A stretch of 64,000 nucleotides of DNA from the NCBI GenBank assembly GCA_018350325.1, contig JAEVLN010000007.1:1331109-1395108 (forward strand), in the 5' to 3' direction. The notes beneath the pieces are model-generated. The model was not told the origin of the DNA and did no database searches. It saw only the letters and a list, made by a program, of their open reading frames with translations. Numbering within the stretch: the first letter of the stretch is position 1; every line of letters begins with the position of its first letter. This document shows, piece after piece, positions 34,406 to 46,400 of the stretch. This stretch comes from Globodera rostochiensis (lineage: Eukaryota; Nematoda; Chromadorea; Rhabditida; Heteroderidae). The position numbers were made by a program, and so were the translations under genes.

Positions 34406-35206
34406 ATGAGGGACGGTCTTCCAATGGATCACTCCACCGCGCCACCACCAAACACACAAAAGTGCACGCCGTTGGCGCCAATCCGGTTTTGGGGTCGAAA
34501 CCGATGGCTGGCCAGGGGTGAGCCACTGCTTTTTGTTTTTGGGGTTTTTGTACGAACACCATTTTTCATCGCACGTCACAATTCGGTCCAAAAAAGGTGT
34601 TTCTTGATGACGTTGGAGCAACTGTTGTGCGGCCTCTAAACGGCGATTTTTCTGCTGTTGTGTCAGTTCGTGGGGCACCCAACGTCCCTTCCGCACACGC
34701 TTGCCGAGTTTGTGCAAAATTTTGAAAATTTGCACGTGGGAACAGTCGAAGTCTTCCGCCAACATTCGAGTGCTAAGCGTCGGATCGGCTTCAATTGCGG
34801 CGAGAACGGCGTCTTCGTCGATGGTCACCGGGCGTCCCGACCTCGGCGCATCTTCGACGTTTTCGTTCCCGTCTCGAAATTTTGCGTACCATCGCTCCAC
34901 CGTGCGACGAGAGACCACTCCTGGGCCCTTCGATTGAGTAATGTTTTGGAGCGCCTGCATCGGTTTTCGACCAAGAGAAAATTCGTGCAAAATCAGAGCG
35001 CGAATATCAGTTTTGGGCATGGTTGGGAAAAGGCGCTAAAAATATTGGTTGATCACAGGAAGAGAAAAACAATAATCTGAAAGGAAAGAGCAGAGAATGG
35101 CGAATCCAAGGAATTAAGAATCGTTTAAATACCTTGAGAAATAACCAAGTTACGAATTTTTAAATATTAAAAAAAATTTTGCGACAGAACTTAGTTAACA
35201 CCCTAA
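34406..35206 (-). mobile_element. Mariner-type transposon, 3' truncated
   Basis: The 5' terminal repeat on the minus strand starts TTAGGGTGTTAACTAAGTTC at 35206. The transposase starts at 35020 and reads without a stop for about 205 residues. It has an N-terminal helix-turn-helix region, then a Val-Thr-Cys-Asp-Glu-Lys-Trp motif holding the first catalytic Asp, then Trp-Leu-x-Pro-Gly-Gln-Pro. It ends after Val-Ile-His-Trp-Lys-Thr-Val-Pro, where family members (about 345 residues) would continue to the second and third Asp. At 34406 the sequence changes abruptly to the family flank. The frame is otherwise clean, so truncation is recent relative to point decay. The truncated protein cannot be a working transposase. 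Confidence 0.85.
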
Positions 35207-35662
35207 GTAATAGAAATAGCTCAAAACTCTTTAACATTCAATCAATAAAGTAAAAAGTGAAATATTTCCATAGCTACTATTTTATAAATTGAATGGAATG
35301 AATAGAATTGATTGAATGGAGGGAATGTCAAATTTATTATTTCCCAATCTTTCTAAATTAAACCAAATGATCTTTTTAGTGCAAAAATATTCCAATTTAA
35401 GGGCTGAATTGAAGATTTTTTACATATTTTTTTGATAATTAAGCTTTAAGGTAAATTGTAGTAAAATTATTTTTCGATTGATTCAAAATCTATTTTTTTT
35501 GTGCGCCTCTTAATTAAAAAATGTTTGAAAATTATATCCCAAACCGAATTATTTTCCAATTTTTTCTGCAATATTTAATAAAAATTATATTTAAAGCAAT
35601 TTGACCATTTGATTTATAAAATAATATTTTTAAACTCGTTTTAATCTTTAGATTTGCTTTTA
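35207..35662 (+). repeat. Second piece of the 5' flank of copy E
   Basis: It resumes the flank repeat (AATAGAAATAGCTCAAAA..., AATCAATCAATAAAGTAAAA, TTCCCAATCTTTCTAAATTA, ATATTCCAATTTAAGGGCTG) that also lies left of the mariner fragment. The flank is thus duplicated around the transposon piece rather than simply split. Confidence 0.55.
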
Positions 35663-38013
35663 ATGAACGACCTGAACTGTTTTTATTCGGCCAAAATGGT
35701 CTTTGGTTTCATTCTGATGCTTTCATTAGCCACGTTGGAAGCCCAGGTAATTAATGAAAACATTAAATGATTTTTAATTTTAATTAAGCGGAATGAAAAT
35801 GACTTCTACGATTTGATGACAGCGATTGGTGAACATTTAGGCGGAGAATTCAATGACGCTAAGAAAGCGTTAGAACTCGACTTGAATGGCGCCAATTCAT
35901 TTTTGGAAGGATTGCACTCATTTGCAACTCATAAAATAGTCACAAAAAATGAAAATGGTGAATTTGAGTGTAAAGAGTCCACCGAAAAACCTGTTTTTAA
36001 AATGGCCATCAAAACGATTTTGGGCGAAGATATTCTAAATTTACTAAAAATATTTCCTGATAATTTTCGCAAAGAAGCATACGCTCTCTTAACGGTTTTG
36101 GATGAAAAATTGAAACCGAATAAAAAGGTGGATGATTGGCTAAGTTTGCTAAAAGAACTTTCTGTGAAATTTTCGGAGGAAAAATTATTCAATTTATTAT
36201 TTTCTCTTGCGGCAAGACTGGAGGCGCTCGTACACGGAAAAAATATTGACGGAACGCTTAAAGAAAAAGAAGAACATTCGAAAGACAAAATTAAAGCATT
36301 TCTTGCCGTGCCGAAATGCTTTGAAGAATCGGAATTAAGGTAATTAAGAATTTTAATAAATAAAGGACATTTTTAATTTTGTAGGCATTTGATTTAAATT
36401 TTCCTTTTCTAGAATTTTTGATTATTGGATTGAAATAATTGAGATGAAAACAAAAAATAGTCAAAAGCCAATTTTTGGAGTTGCAATATACAAAAAAAAA
36501 TACGACAAATGGGGTGACAGCAACCAAGAAGCTTTTGAACTCCCTCGAAGTAAAATATTGTTAATAAAACATAAATTATTTTAACAAAAATAAAATTACA
36601 TTTTTAGAAAATTACGAAATTCTAAAGCAATTAAATGATCAAAAATTCTCAATTTATGAGTCATCAAATCTTCTAAGAGCAGCATTCAATTGGGGGTACA
36701 GTAAACGTATTCCGAGAGGGAAAATACCGCAAATTTTCGGGAATTTGTTAATTCAAATAGAATCGGTCTTTTTCTTTAATTGGAAAAGAAATGAATATTG
36801 GAACAAAAACCATAAATGTGAATATGCAATGTTTTTCCAAAATATTTCGGAAAGTCTCATGAAAATGATTAGTGATAAAGGGATTGACCCGAAATTGCAC
36901 TTCGATTCGCAAGACAAAAAAATTCGAGAAAAAGTTCAAAAGGATGTTGAGAAAAGATGCAAAAAATTGCAAGTTTCTGTTAATTTTACTAATTTAAGCA
37001 AAAATTTGAATATTTATTTTTTAGTGAAAATGAAGAAGCAAAAATTATATTTTTGAATAATGTGCACTATGAACTGGCAATAAATTTCGAGTACAACCAA
37101 CGGAAGGGTACGTGAAAACAATGCCCAAAACATAAAATAAAAACAATTTTAAGATATTTATGACAGAGTTGAAGATTTGTTGTTTAATTGGATCGGCGAT
37201 TATTGGACGATATTTAGGCTTAATTTATTGCAGCTTTCTGAAGAGTTATATTTGAAAAAAAATGCATTGAAAATGTTGGATAAAATAAAACATTTTACAT
37301 CAGAAACAAATCGACAGTCAATTAGCATAATTGATGCATTGATAGGGAAAGAGTTTAATTTGGGGTCATTATTTGATCAAATAAAAACACTTGTGGAAGT
37401 GACAATTCCAAAAGAAAAGGCTAAGTTATGGAAGGCAATAAAAGAGATAAATACAAAACAATTGGAAAATGATATTAAATTTTTGAAAAATAATCCCAAA
37501 AGCATTGCTGAAGAAAAGTATCAAAAAGTCGTTGCAATAATTTGCACAATTAAACAACATGGCAAAACAGTTAAAATGCTTAAATCCAAAATCACATTGA
37601 GCAAAATTCAGGAAAAACTGGATAAAGTTGAAATGCTAAAATCCAAAATCAAAACTTTTGAAATTAAAGAACAACTGAAGAAATTATCCTCAAACGTTCA
37701 ACAATATCGAGCGGATTTGGGACCTAAATTGTGGAAACAAACGGAGGAATTTTGCAACCAATTGAAGCGTAAGCAATTTGATCTCGAAGAAATCGCTTCC
37801 GGGAAAATATTATTATCTGACCTTCAATTTGAAATTGACGACATAAGGTGCAGCTTTGAGGGGGGTTTGAAGGGAATTGAAGTATATTATTTGAGCATAC
37901 CGCTCATGCAACTCACAGAAGAGGTACGAACTTTGGCAAAAACTTTTGGAAAAATGCTTGAAAGTGTGAAGGAATATTATGCCCAAAAAATGGACGCATC
38001 GAATGTTGTCTGA
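35663..38013 (+). CDS. Secreted coiled-coil family protein, copy E (intact)
   Basis: Exons 35663-35746, 35789-36339, 36413-36549, 36608-36968, 37025-37107 and 37154-38013 join in phase to give 691 residues. Exon 1 encodes a 28-residue signal peptide. Exon 2 carries the alternative variable segment (Asp-Asn-Phe-Arg-Lys-Glu-Ala-Tyr-Ala-Leu-Leu) seen in pseudogene C, and the conserved Leu-Val-His-Gly-Lys and Val-Pro-Lys-Cys-Phe blocks. Intron 4 uses TT|GCAAGT. Exon 6 is longer than in A or D and repeats a Lys-Leu-Asp/Glu-x-Val-Glu-Met-Leu-Lys-Ser-Lys heptad-like unit, fitting a coiled coil. It lies 98 bp before the BEL element. Function is unknown. Confidence 0.8.
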
Positions 38014-38110
38014 GATATGATTATACCGGGATGAGAACATTTTGAATGTTTTTTGGTTTAATTTGATTATGTTTGAAAAAAGTTATGATAAAAAATAAGT
38101 GGTGCAGGAC

Positions 38111-38668
38111 TGTCGCAAACCCCGGTGGTGATGGTTGCAACGGTGGTGGGGGGCGACGAGATTTCGAGTTGATTGGGTCGGCGGACAAGACTCCGGGGCA
38201 GGAGTCTTTAGGATGAGTCGACTCGGAAGTGATGAGTCGACCCGTGTGACCAAGGCTGAGACTGTCCAAGTCTCAGGAAACGCTGATTGGTGATCCGCCG
38301 ACTGAGCCAAGTTGAGGGGGGAAATCAATAGTGCCAAATATTTATTTCCAATGAACCTCAAACTTGGGTAATTAAACCTCACCCTGATTACAAGGTGAAA
38401 AATGGGGGATGTGAAGAGGAGATAGTCGACTGTGAAAACAGTCGACTGAGAAGAGTCGAATGATGAGGAACGAGTTGGTCGAATGAGCGGGTATTTTGGG
38501 GGAATAGATTTGAACGGAGGAATTAGAACCAGCCGGGGGATAAAATGATGGAATGAAATGAGAAATGAATGGGGAAAGTGGTGGGAGAGCTTGGCCGGGG
38601 GGTGGGAAGGGGCGTGGCCTGATCCGCTCTCCCCGAAATGGGAGATCGATCGTCGCGGTTCCGCGACA
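38111..38668 (-). repeat. BEL 3' LTR
   Basis: 558 bp, bounded by TGTCGC/GCGACA inverted ends and identical by eye to 49583-50140. The polyprotein stop (38690-38688) is only 19 bases from this LTR. The intervening stretch ends in CCGGGAG on the minus strand, a weak and short polypurine tract. Confidence 0.95.
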
Positions 38669-38687
38669 CTCCCGGCGCCAGCGGCGC

Positions 38688-40478
38688 TCAGCCGGTTGGG
38701 TCTTCGTCGTTCGACTCGTTGTCGGTGGCTGGCACAGTCGACCGTTCGTCGTCGCCAGTGGCCGGGCCTTGAGCGTTGTCCAGTGCGAGTGCTGCTGCAG
38801 TGTAGCTCGGCCGAAGAAGGAGAAGACTTTCCAGCCGCCGGAGGTGTTGCCAGCCGGAGTGGTAGGCCAGTGCGAGGGCTTCTGACGTTGGGGACAGACT
38901 CCGTTGCAGGTCGGGAATTCGGTTGATCAAGATCGGGTCCGTGGTGAGGTCTAAGGGATCGGGAAAGTCGGGAAGTCCGCCGCGGATTCGCTTAGCCGAG
39001 ACGGAGGACTGTGTTGCTGCTGGATCGGCCGATGGGGGCGGTGACGGTGATGCCGGCGAACTGTCGATGATGACCACAGACTGCGGCGATGCTGCTCGTT
39101 GTTCGGGTGCCACGGCTCGCATGTCTTCGAGGAGCTGCTTCACCTGCTGGGTTGTCCACTTCTTAGCATTTCCTCGCGGTTCCGCCCGCTGAAGCAACGC
39201 CGATTTGTCGGCCGTCGTCTGTTGTTTTTGCCAATCGCCCAATGCTGGCAGAGTGAGTGCGACCTGCTCCACTAGCGCTGCGGTAGTCGGAAAACGGACC
39301 GCGTGTTCCGACCGCGTGCTACGGTCGGTTGCTGGGTCGAGGTGCCAAATGCGCTTTTTTAGCTCCGCCATCCACTTTTCCACTGCCTTGGGGCGGTCCG
39401 TGCAGAGTTCGTCGTATTTAGCTCGAGTCAGACGCTCGCCGAGGTAGTGGATGCTGTCGGGGTCGAGCAGGGCGGCAAAGTCGTTTGGCGCCTCCCGATC
39501 CGGCAGTGCCAACAGTGCTTCAAGCGCCGCCTTTCGGTTCGCAATTCGGGCCCGGTCCTGTTCCTTCCTCGATTCGTTGTCGGCTTTCTCCTCGCCTCTC
39601 TTTTTCAGTTGGTGACGGAACGAATCCTCGCGGATGCGTTTTTTGGTGGAGTCCAAGCCGTCCGCCGGCAGTCGTTTGAGCTGGGCGCCGTCGATGTGCA
39701 CGCCTTTTTTGGACACCGTTGCGGTGATCGTGGCGGTGATGATCTTCGGGTCCGGAGTCGGCCGGATGACGGCTGCCGCTCCAGATTGTTGCGGTTGTTG
39801 CATCTCGACCGTAATCGTCGCACGTTGTTCCCGAGCGGCTTGCCGCGCGAAATGAACTTGTGCGAAGTCCGGGCGCCGAAAGTTCGAGGGCAGGGGCTTC
39901 CGCAGCGGGAGGGGAAGGCGCTGATCGACGGGCGCACCTGATGGCGGACCTTTGTCCTTCGTTGTCGAAGATGTTGGAAGGGAAGTCGTCGGGCCTTGTG
40001 GTACAACCGACGGTTTCGGCTTTTTGGTGATTGGGCTGGGTGATCGGCTGTCTTCGTGGGAGGAGCCGCTCTCGACTGTGGCTGATCTGCTTGGTTTCGG
40101 TGCCTTCGTTGAGAGTTGACCATCCGCCGCGAGCCGTTTGATGAGCGCCGCCTTGGCTCTTCGGGCGGCGTTGTTGTCGGCCAGCTCCAGGCGTTCTCGG
40201 TAGTCGACCCGGCGCCAGCCGCCTTCCTTGGCCGGAAACTTCGGGCAGGCCTTGTCTCCCGGACGATGGCCGACCGGTGACAGACCGAAGTGATCGCACA
40301 CGAGGCATACCGGTGGAGTAGCAGTAGTCGACTCGGGCTGATCCGCTTCCTGTTGTAGTCGACGTCGTCGGTTTGGAGACATTTTATCCAGCATCGCCTG
40401 AGCCATCTGAGTTGGTTTGTTCGGAGAGGATGTTGTCGCAACTTTTTTTGATGATTGGGATGAATGATTGATGGGCAT
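38688..40478 (-). other. Extra 3' coding domain of the BEL element (unknown function)
   Basis: This is the last ~596 residues of the polyprotein, beginning at an internal Met (codon 40478-40476) after the env-like region. It contains a Cys-Leu-Val-Cys...His...Cys possible zinc site, long Lys/Arg-rich and Pro/Ser-rich linkers, and a helical stretch rich in Arg, Glu and Ala. An acidic Asp/Glu tail ends at the stop beside the 3' LTR. I recognise no family. It could be an accessory protein made from a spliced mRNA, or a captured host segment. Confidence 0.6.
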
Positions 40479-43400
40479 ATTGAAGGAAGTGAAATAAGTT
40501 GGTGGGGGAGGGGCCAGTGCTAAAGTTATGCAGAGATGAACAAAGGATGGTGAACTTTGATCAATGGCGGGGGGGCCAAACACGAGCGGTGCAAGATGTT
40601 TGTTGCCCCAAGCGAAAAGTGCAAAACAAGTGATGGGGCGGGGGGCGGCCCACGAATTGATGATGGAGAAGAAGTGAAAGGCCAATTGATTTATGATGAA
40701 TTGGGAGAGTGATGTTCGGTCACTCTCCCCCGGCGTCCACTTCTCCGTTCTTTCTCTGCCTGTCGCTTCTGCTGCGAGAGTCGGCTGTGCCGGCCGAAGG
40801 GAGAGAGTCGCCTGCGCTGGGCGGAAGGAGAGAGTCGACTGCGCTGGGAGAGTCGACTGCGCTGAGTTGCTGGAGAGAGTCGACGGCGCCGATTTGCTGG
40901 AGAGAGTCGAGTGCGCTGAGAGAGTCGACTGCGCTGAGAGAGTTGACTGTGCTGAGAGAGTCGACTGTGCTGAGAGAGTCGACTGTGCTGAGAGAGTCGA
41001 CTGTGCTGATTCGCTGGAGAGAGTCGACTGCTTTGGGGGAGTCGACTGTGCTGATTCGCTGGAGAGAGTCGACTGCTTTGGGGGAGTCGACTGTGCTGAG
41101 GGAGTAGTTAAGCGGTAGGAGGTGGCGGTTTTCCGACGAGTATTTGCGAGCTCGTTAAGCGGTTGCTGAGGTGTCCATCCTCTGCCCAGGTACTTTCCTC
41201 CTCTTGTTGGCAATAAGTGGTGGCTGATCAAAATTGGGTGGTCGTCCAACGGACCCTCCCCGGCCGCCACGAGCTGAGTCATGTAGGACATGACAAAAAT
41301 TGCTGCAATTGTTCGGGCCATCATTCTCCAGGCCCGAAAGGCTGGGTTTAGCCGGACAAAGAGGTAAAGCGCTGTGATTCCGATCAGGAGAGTGCACAAA
41401 AGGATGGCGATTCCAGGAAAGCTCATTAACGACAGCAGTGCCGACAGGTCAAAGCCGACGTCCCACCAACTTCCCGAGGTGGGGAGGTCGAGATTTTCGG
41501 ATTCGCGGTGCCGGTAACCAATTTGTCGTTTCAGGGGGACGTAGTACAGTTTTCCGGAGAGGTTGAATTGCGATTCCCCGGCTGGGCAGTCGACTGTACA
41601 TAAAGTGTCGACGTCGTACTGGTCGAACGCGATGATTTCCACCGCTGTCGTCCCATTTTTCGAGCATTTTGCCGTGAAGAGCGTTCCATCCGCGCATTCA
41701 ATTTTGGCCAAGCTGGATCCATGATCGGTCGTGCACGTAAAGTGCAGATGTGCTCCCGACTGGCAGCGGTAACAGCCAGTGAGGCTGTGAGCTTCGACGA
41801 AGCATTTTGAGTCCCGGAATTCCAATAGCATTTGGAAGTCGATCATTTGGACGTGCAATTGGACCGGTGAGTATCCACATTCGGCGAAAACACGTCGGTG
41901 GTCATTGCGAAGCTGAATACGATGAACATTGAGCGGGAGTTGCGCTGCTGGCTCGCTTATGAGGCTTTCAATGTCGACGTCGCGGCAACTGCACGTGGCT
42001 GCTCCTTCTCCGTGGCTGAGGATGCAGTCGGTGCAGGCTGCCGGATCCAACGTGCAATTGAACGCTCGCGCCTCCTCTTCGGTGGAGCAGTGCAGGTCCT
42101 GCGGAAGCTGCTGGGTGATCATTGCCGTTCTTTCGCCATCAGTCACGAAGTGGTTACTGAGGACGGGCATTGGTGGTACTGATGCGGTCAGCGGAGTGAG
42201 AGAGATGTTTTGCCAGTGGAAGGTCATGCCCGGGTGGAGAGTCGCATGAACATTGCGCGTTTCTTGACCATTAAATTCCAGAAATATGTTGGCGCGGACC
42301 CGAAATTCCCAGCTTGGACAGGAGAACAACTCGAAAACCGTCTCCGTCGATGGCACGGCGTAGTAGCGGTAAAAGAGACATGAGTCTGCCGGCAGCCCGC
42401 AGCCGTGAAACCAAAATGATGAGCTGGCTTCGCAGCGTGAAACCCCCGGTTGATTGTTGGCGTCCTTGAGCTCGGGCACCATCGTGTCTGGGAGTACCGA
42501 GTTACAGTAGCCGTTCCTGCACGATCCCCTCGTTGGGCATCGTTTCACCGCCAGGGTTCGTAGGGTGTACGCTCGAGTCCATCCTTCAGAAAGTGGGATG
42601 CAGTCCATGGTCAGTGCGTCGGTGACTACGGTGAAGGTCCCCAGGACGACTCCGTGCTCATCGCGCATCAGCAGTCGATTGTTTTGGCCCCTGGGTAGGA
42701 AAGTCATGGTTGTGGCGAATTCGGCAGTGCACTCCAGGCTGTTTAAACCGCGTTTGCAGCTTTCCGATTTTGTGACGATGGCGATGGTGGTCGCCCGACA
42801 CGAGTCGACAAAGCCCAGAATGCAAAGTGTAACAGCGATGAGAACCGGTCCGTATCGTCGTGGCGGCGCCCCGATGAGCCGATTCAGGTGCTCTCGTCGC
42901 CATTCGCGTCCAGCCTCACGTACGGCAAGGCCTGTGTCGGCGAGTCGACGTTTTGCTCGGACCAGTGGGTTGAACGCGCCTGTTTTGTCGACCTTCTCAA
43001 ATGCTCGGAAGGCCTTTCTTCGGGCGAATCGAGTGCTCAGTACGCCGCAGCCGACGGCGTAATGGACGATCGAATAAACTGTGCGTATGTTTGCTCCGCA
43101 CGCTCGAAGGACGCATAGGCATGTGCAGCAAAAAGCCAAGGCGACGCACATGACGAGTCCTGTCAGGATGGCGGCCCACCTAGGCTGGCATTGAGGGTTG
43201 GCGATGTGGTCGATGCAAAGAGAACAGTCGATTGCGGCACAACCGGTCGTGGCGGTACACCTGGCATGGATAGTAGACGATTGGCTTTTGCTGGTCCAGA
43301 AATGTCCGTAGCAAGAGTAGTCGTTCAGCAGCAGTTCGGGCGGTAATTCATACGTGAAGTTCCGAGTTGCCTGTCGGATGAGGCAGCTGCCCTCGCAGCA

Positions 43401-46400
43401 AATTTCTTCTTTGACGATGTCCGGTGGGCTGCTGACGATTATACCGCGCGAAAAACAGTCGATTCGGCTGCTCGGGAATCCGTTGTTGGCCAGAACCGGG
43501 AGGATGAGGCAAAGGAAACTAAGCGTGGTTGCCAGTGTCACTCCCGACTGGTCCATGCCCTTCCGCGTCTTGGACCGGGTGGTCATTGGATGCTCCGGTG
43601 GAGCCTGTCCCTTTGATTGGTGTGGTTCGGTGAAGCGGTCGCCCTTTTCTCGTGTCTGGGCTGGGTGGGCCGGCGTCGTTGGCGTTCTGTCGGCCTCGCT
43701 CCGAAAGATTTCCAACGGGTAGAGTCGGCTGACCGGCCGAGTCAAAATCCGCCCGTTGGCTGTTTTTAGCTGGACACTCCTGACGTTGGTGTCGTTGCCA
43801 TTCAGCTCGATGATTCGACCCAAAGGCCAAAGGTTGCGTGGCCGAAAGTCCTCTTCAATCAGTACGACTTCCCCGAGTTGAGGAGAGGCGTGGGTCTGGA
43901 GTCGAGGACCTTTGTGTTTCCACTGCGCGCGCTCACGCAGAATTGTCAAGTAGTCGGTTGACCATCGCTCCCAAAAGTGATCCAGTCGTTCCGCAGTGCT
44001 TTTCCACAAAATTGCCAATTTGCGGTGCTGAGGGAGTCGTCTGTCGACCTCCCAATTTTCCGCGGCGTCAATATCCAGCGAGATGACTGCATTTGGTTGA
44101 AGGAAGTCCACTGGTCGAAGGGCCAGGGGCGCATCTTCTTCGCCCGAAACGAATGAGATTGGCCGTTGGTTAAGGACGGCTTCCACTTCCGCCGTGAAGG
44201 TAGAAAACTGGTCGTATTCCAAGATACGCCGTCCCAACGTCCTTTTGAAGCAGGATTTCACGAGTGCGACGAGTCGTTCGTAGAGTCCGCCTGCCCAAGG
44301 GCTAAGTGACGGTATGAATTTCCAGTCGATTCCTTTGAGGGCGAGCTGCTCCGTCACTTCGTTGCCGGCTAGCGGGGACAGCACCTCCTTCAGGGTCTTG
44401 TCTGCGAGCACGAATTGTCCTCCGTTGTCGCTCAACATCCGGTTTGGTCTTCCTCGTCTGCTGATAAATCGTCGCAGGACGTTGAGGAACGAAGCGGTGG
44501 AGAGGTCTGTAGTCGGCTCCAGGTAAACGGCACGCGTCGTGAGGCATGTAAGAAGTACTATCCAAACTTTTGTCGGTTGGCCGGCCACTCGTGCAGTAGT
44601 CGGGCCCAAATAATCGACTCCCGTTGATTCGAATGGCGCATGTCGGATGACTCGGTCTGTGGGCAGCGGAGGCATGTCGGGTCGAACGAATGAATGTGAT
44701 GCCATTCTGCGGCAGGATAGACACTCGTTTAGAATCTTTCGGGCGATTCTCCGGGCCTTCGGACACCAATAGCTGCGGAGGAATTCGGTGAGCGTCCAGT
44801 CGACTCCGGCATGATGGAGGGACGCATGAATCCGGTTGAGGATGTGACCCGTGAGGGGCGATTCCGAAGGCAAAATGACTGGTTGGGCAAGGCCTGGTGC
44901 GGTCTTGCCAACCGCTGAGAGTCGGGTCGTCAGCCGGACGACTCCTTTCTCGTCCGTCGCGGTGTGTGAATTGGCGCTTTCCACTTGGAAACGTCGTTGC
45001 TCCTGTCTGATGAGGAAGTTTTCCGCCAAATCAAAGTCGTCGGCCGTGAAGGGTCCTTTGACTGTGATGGTTGAGTGACCAGGCCGAAGTAAGGTGGCGA
45101 ACCGAATGACGAAGGCGGTCGTTTTGATCAGACGGGGCCAACTGTGGAATCGCGTGGCGTCGATAACGAGCTCCGGTCGTTCGCCCTTCGCTGGGTTTTT
45201 CTGTGGGATTCGTCTCTTCGCTTCGGTTGTAACGAAAATTCCCGTTTCTAGCTCATCGCTGGTCCGGTTAGCCGGAGTACAGTCGGTCTCCGCGTCCTCT
45301 GCGGACGTGAGGTTGAAGGTTAATTCGTTGGGCCAGCCCGATTCCGAGCCCTCCAGCCAGCTCGGTCCGTGCCACCAGAGATGGTGTCGACTGAGCTCTT
45401 CGGGGGTGGCCCCGCGAGTCGCAACGTCTGCGGGGTTACAGTCGGTTCGGACGTAGTGAAAGATCGTTTGCTGGTGTCGTCGGATCTCCCTGAGTCGTCT
45501 TTCAATGAAGACTGGCTGCGTTTCAGTGTTGTTGATCCACGACAGGGCAATCTGGCTGTCGCTCCACAGGTGGGTAGCTTTTACGTCTCTTCTCAGCTCT
45601 TTAGCGACAAAGTGCGCAGCTCGGACGCCAATCAGGATGGCGAGCAGCTCCATGCGAGGAATAGTGAGTGTCTTTCCGGCTTTCCTTGGTTTGAGTCGAC
45701 TTTTGGAGAGCGCGAGGCGCACCGTCGTTAGCCCGAGAGCGCCGCTTCGGAGATAAACGGCAGCTGCGAATGATGAGCTGGACGCGTCCACGAACGTGTG
45801 TAGCTGCAGATCGGAGTCGTGGGCGAGCATGGTCCGGCGTGGGACGTCGATGAAGCGGCCTGTCCAATTGTTCAGGACGGCTTTCCATTTAAGGCTTGCT
45901 GGCTCGGATAACGGGTCGTCCCATCCGTGCGACTCTTCCCACAGCTCTTGGAACAGCAGCTTTGCAGGGAGTATGCATGGCGTGACAAGCCCAGTGGGGT
46001 CGTACAGGCTGGCCATTACGCTCAGTACGGTTCGGCGCGAAAGAGGTTGTTTGTCGTTGGCCGTCGGAAAGTCGAATCGGATGACGTCTGGTTCCAGGTG
46101 CCAATGGAGTCCCAGCACCTTGGCTGATCGGTCGACTTCCAGGCGGTCCTCCTTAGGGATTCCGTTCATGATTCCGGGTGAGTTGGAGACGAATTCTCGC
46201 AGATTCATCTGCGCGTCGGCGAACACTTTCTTTGCCGATTTACAGCGCTCCCGTGCTTCGTCGACCGTCTCGCACTCCAGTAACAGATTGTCGACGTACA
46301 AGTTGTCGAACATAGACGAGATTTCCCTCCCGTACTTCCTCAAATGATGGCGGATGACCACGGCCAAAATGGTTGGGCTGCAGATGATGCCGAATGCCAC

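Noticed and set aside
38558..38926. Long plus-strand open frames over the BEL region, such as 38558-38926, 39447-39941 and 40693-41118
   Set aside because: They are mirror frames of the GC-rich polyprotein on the opposite strand and show no domains of their own.
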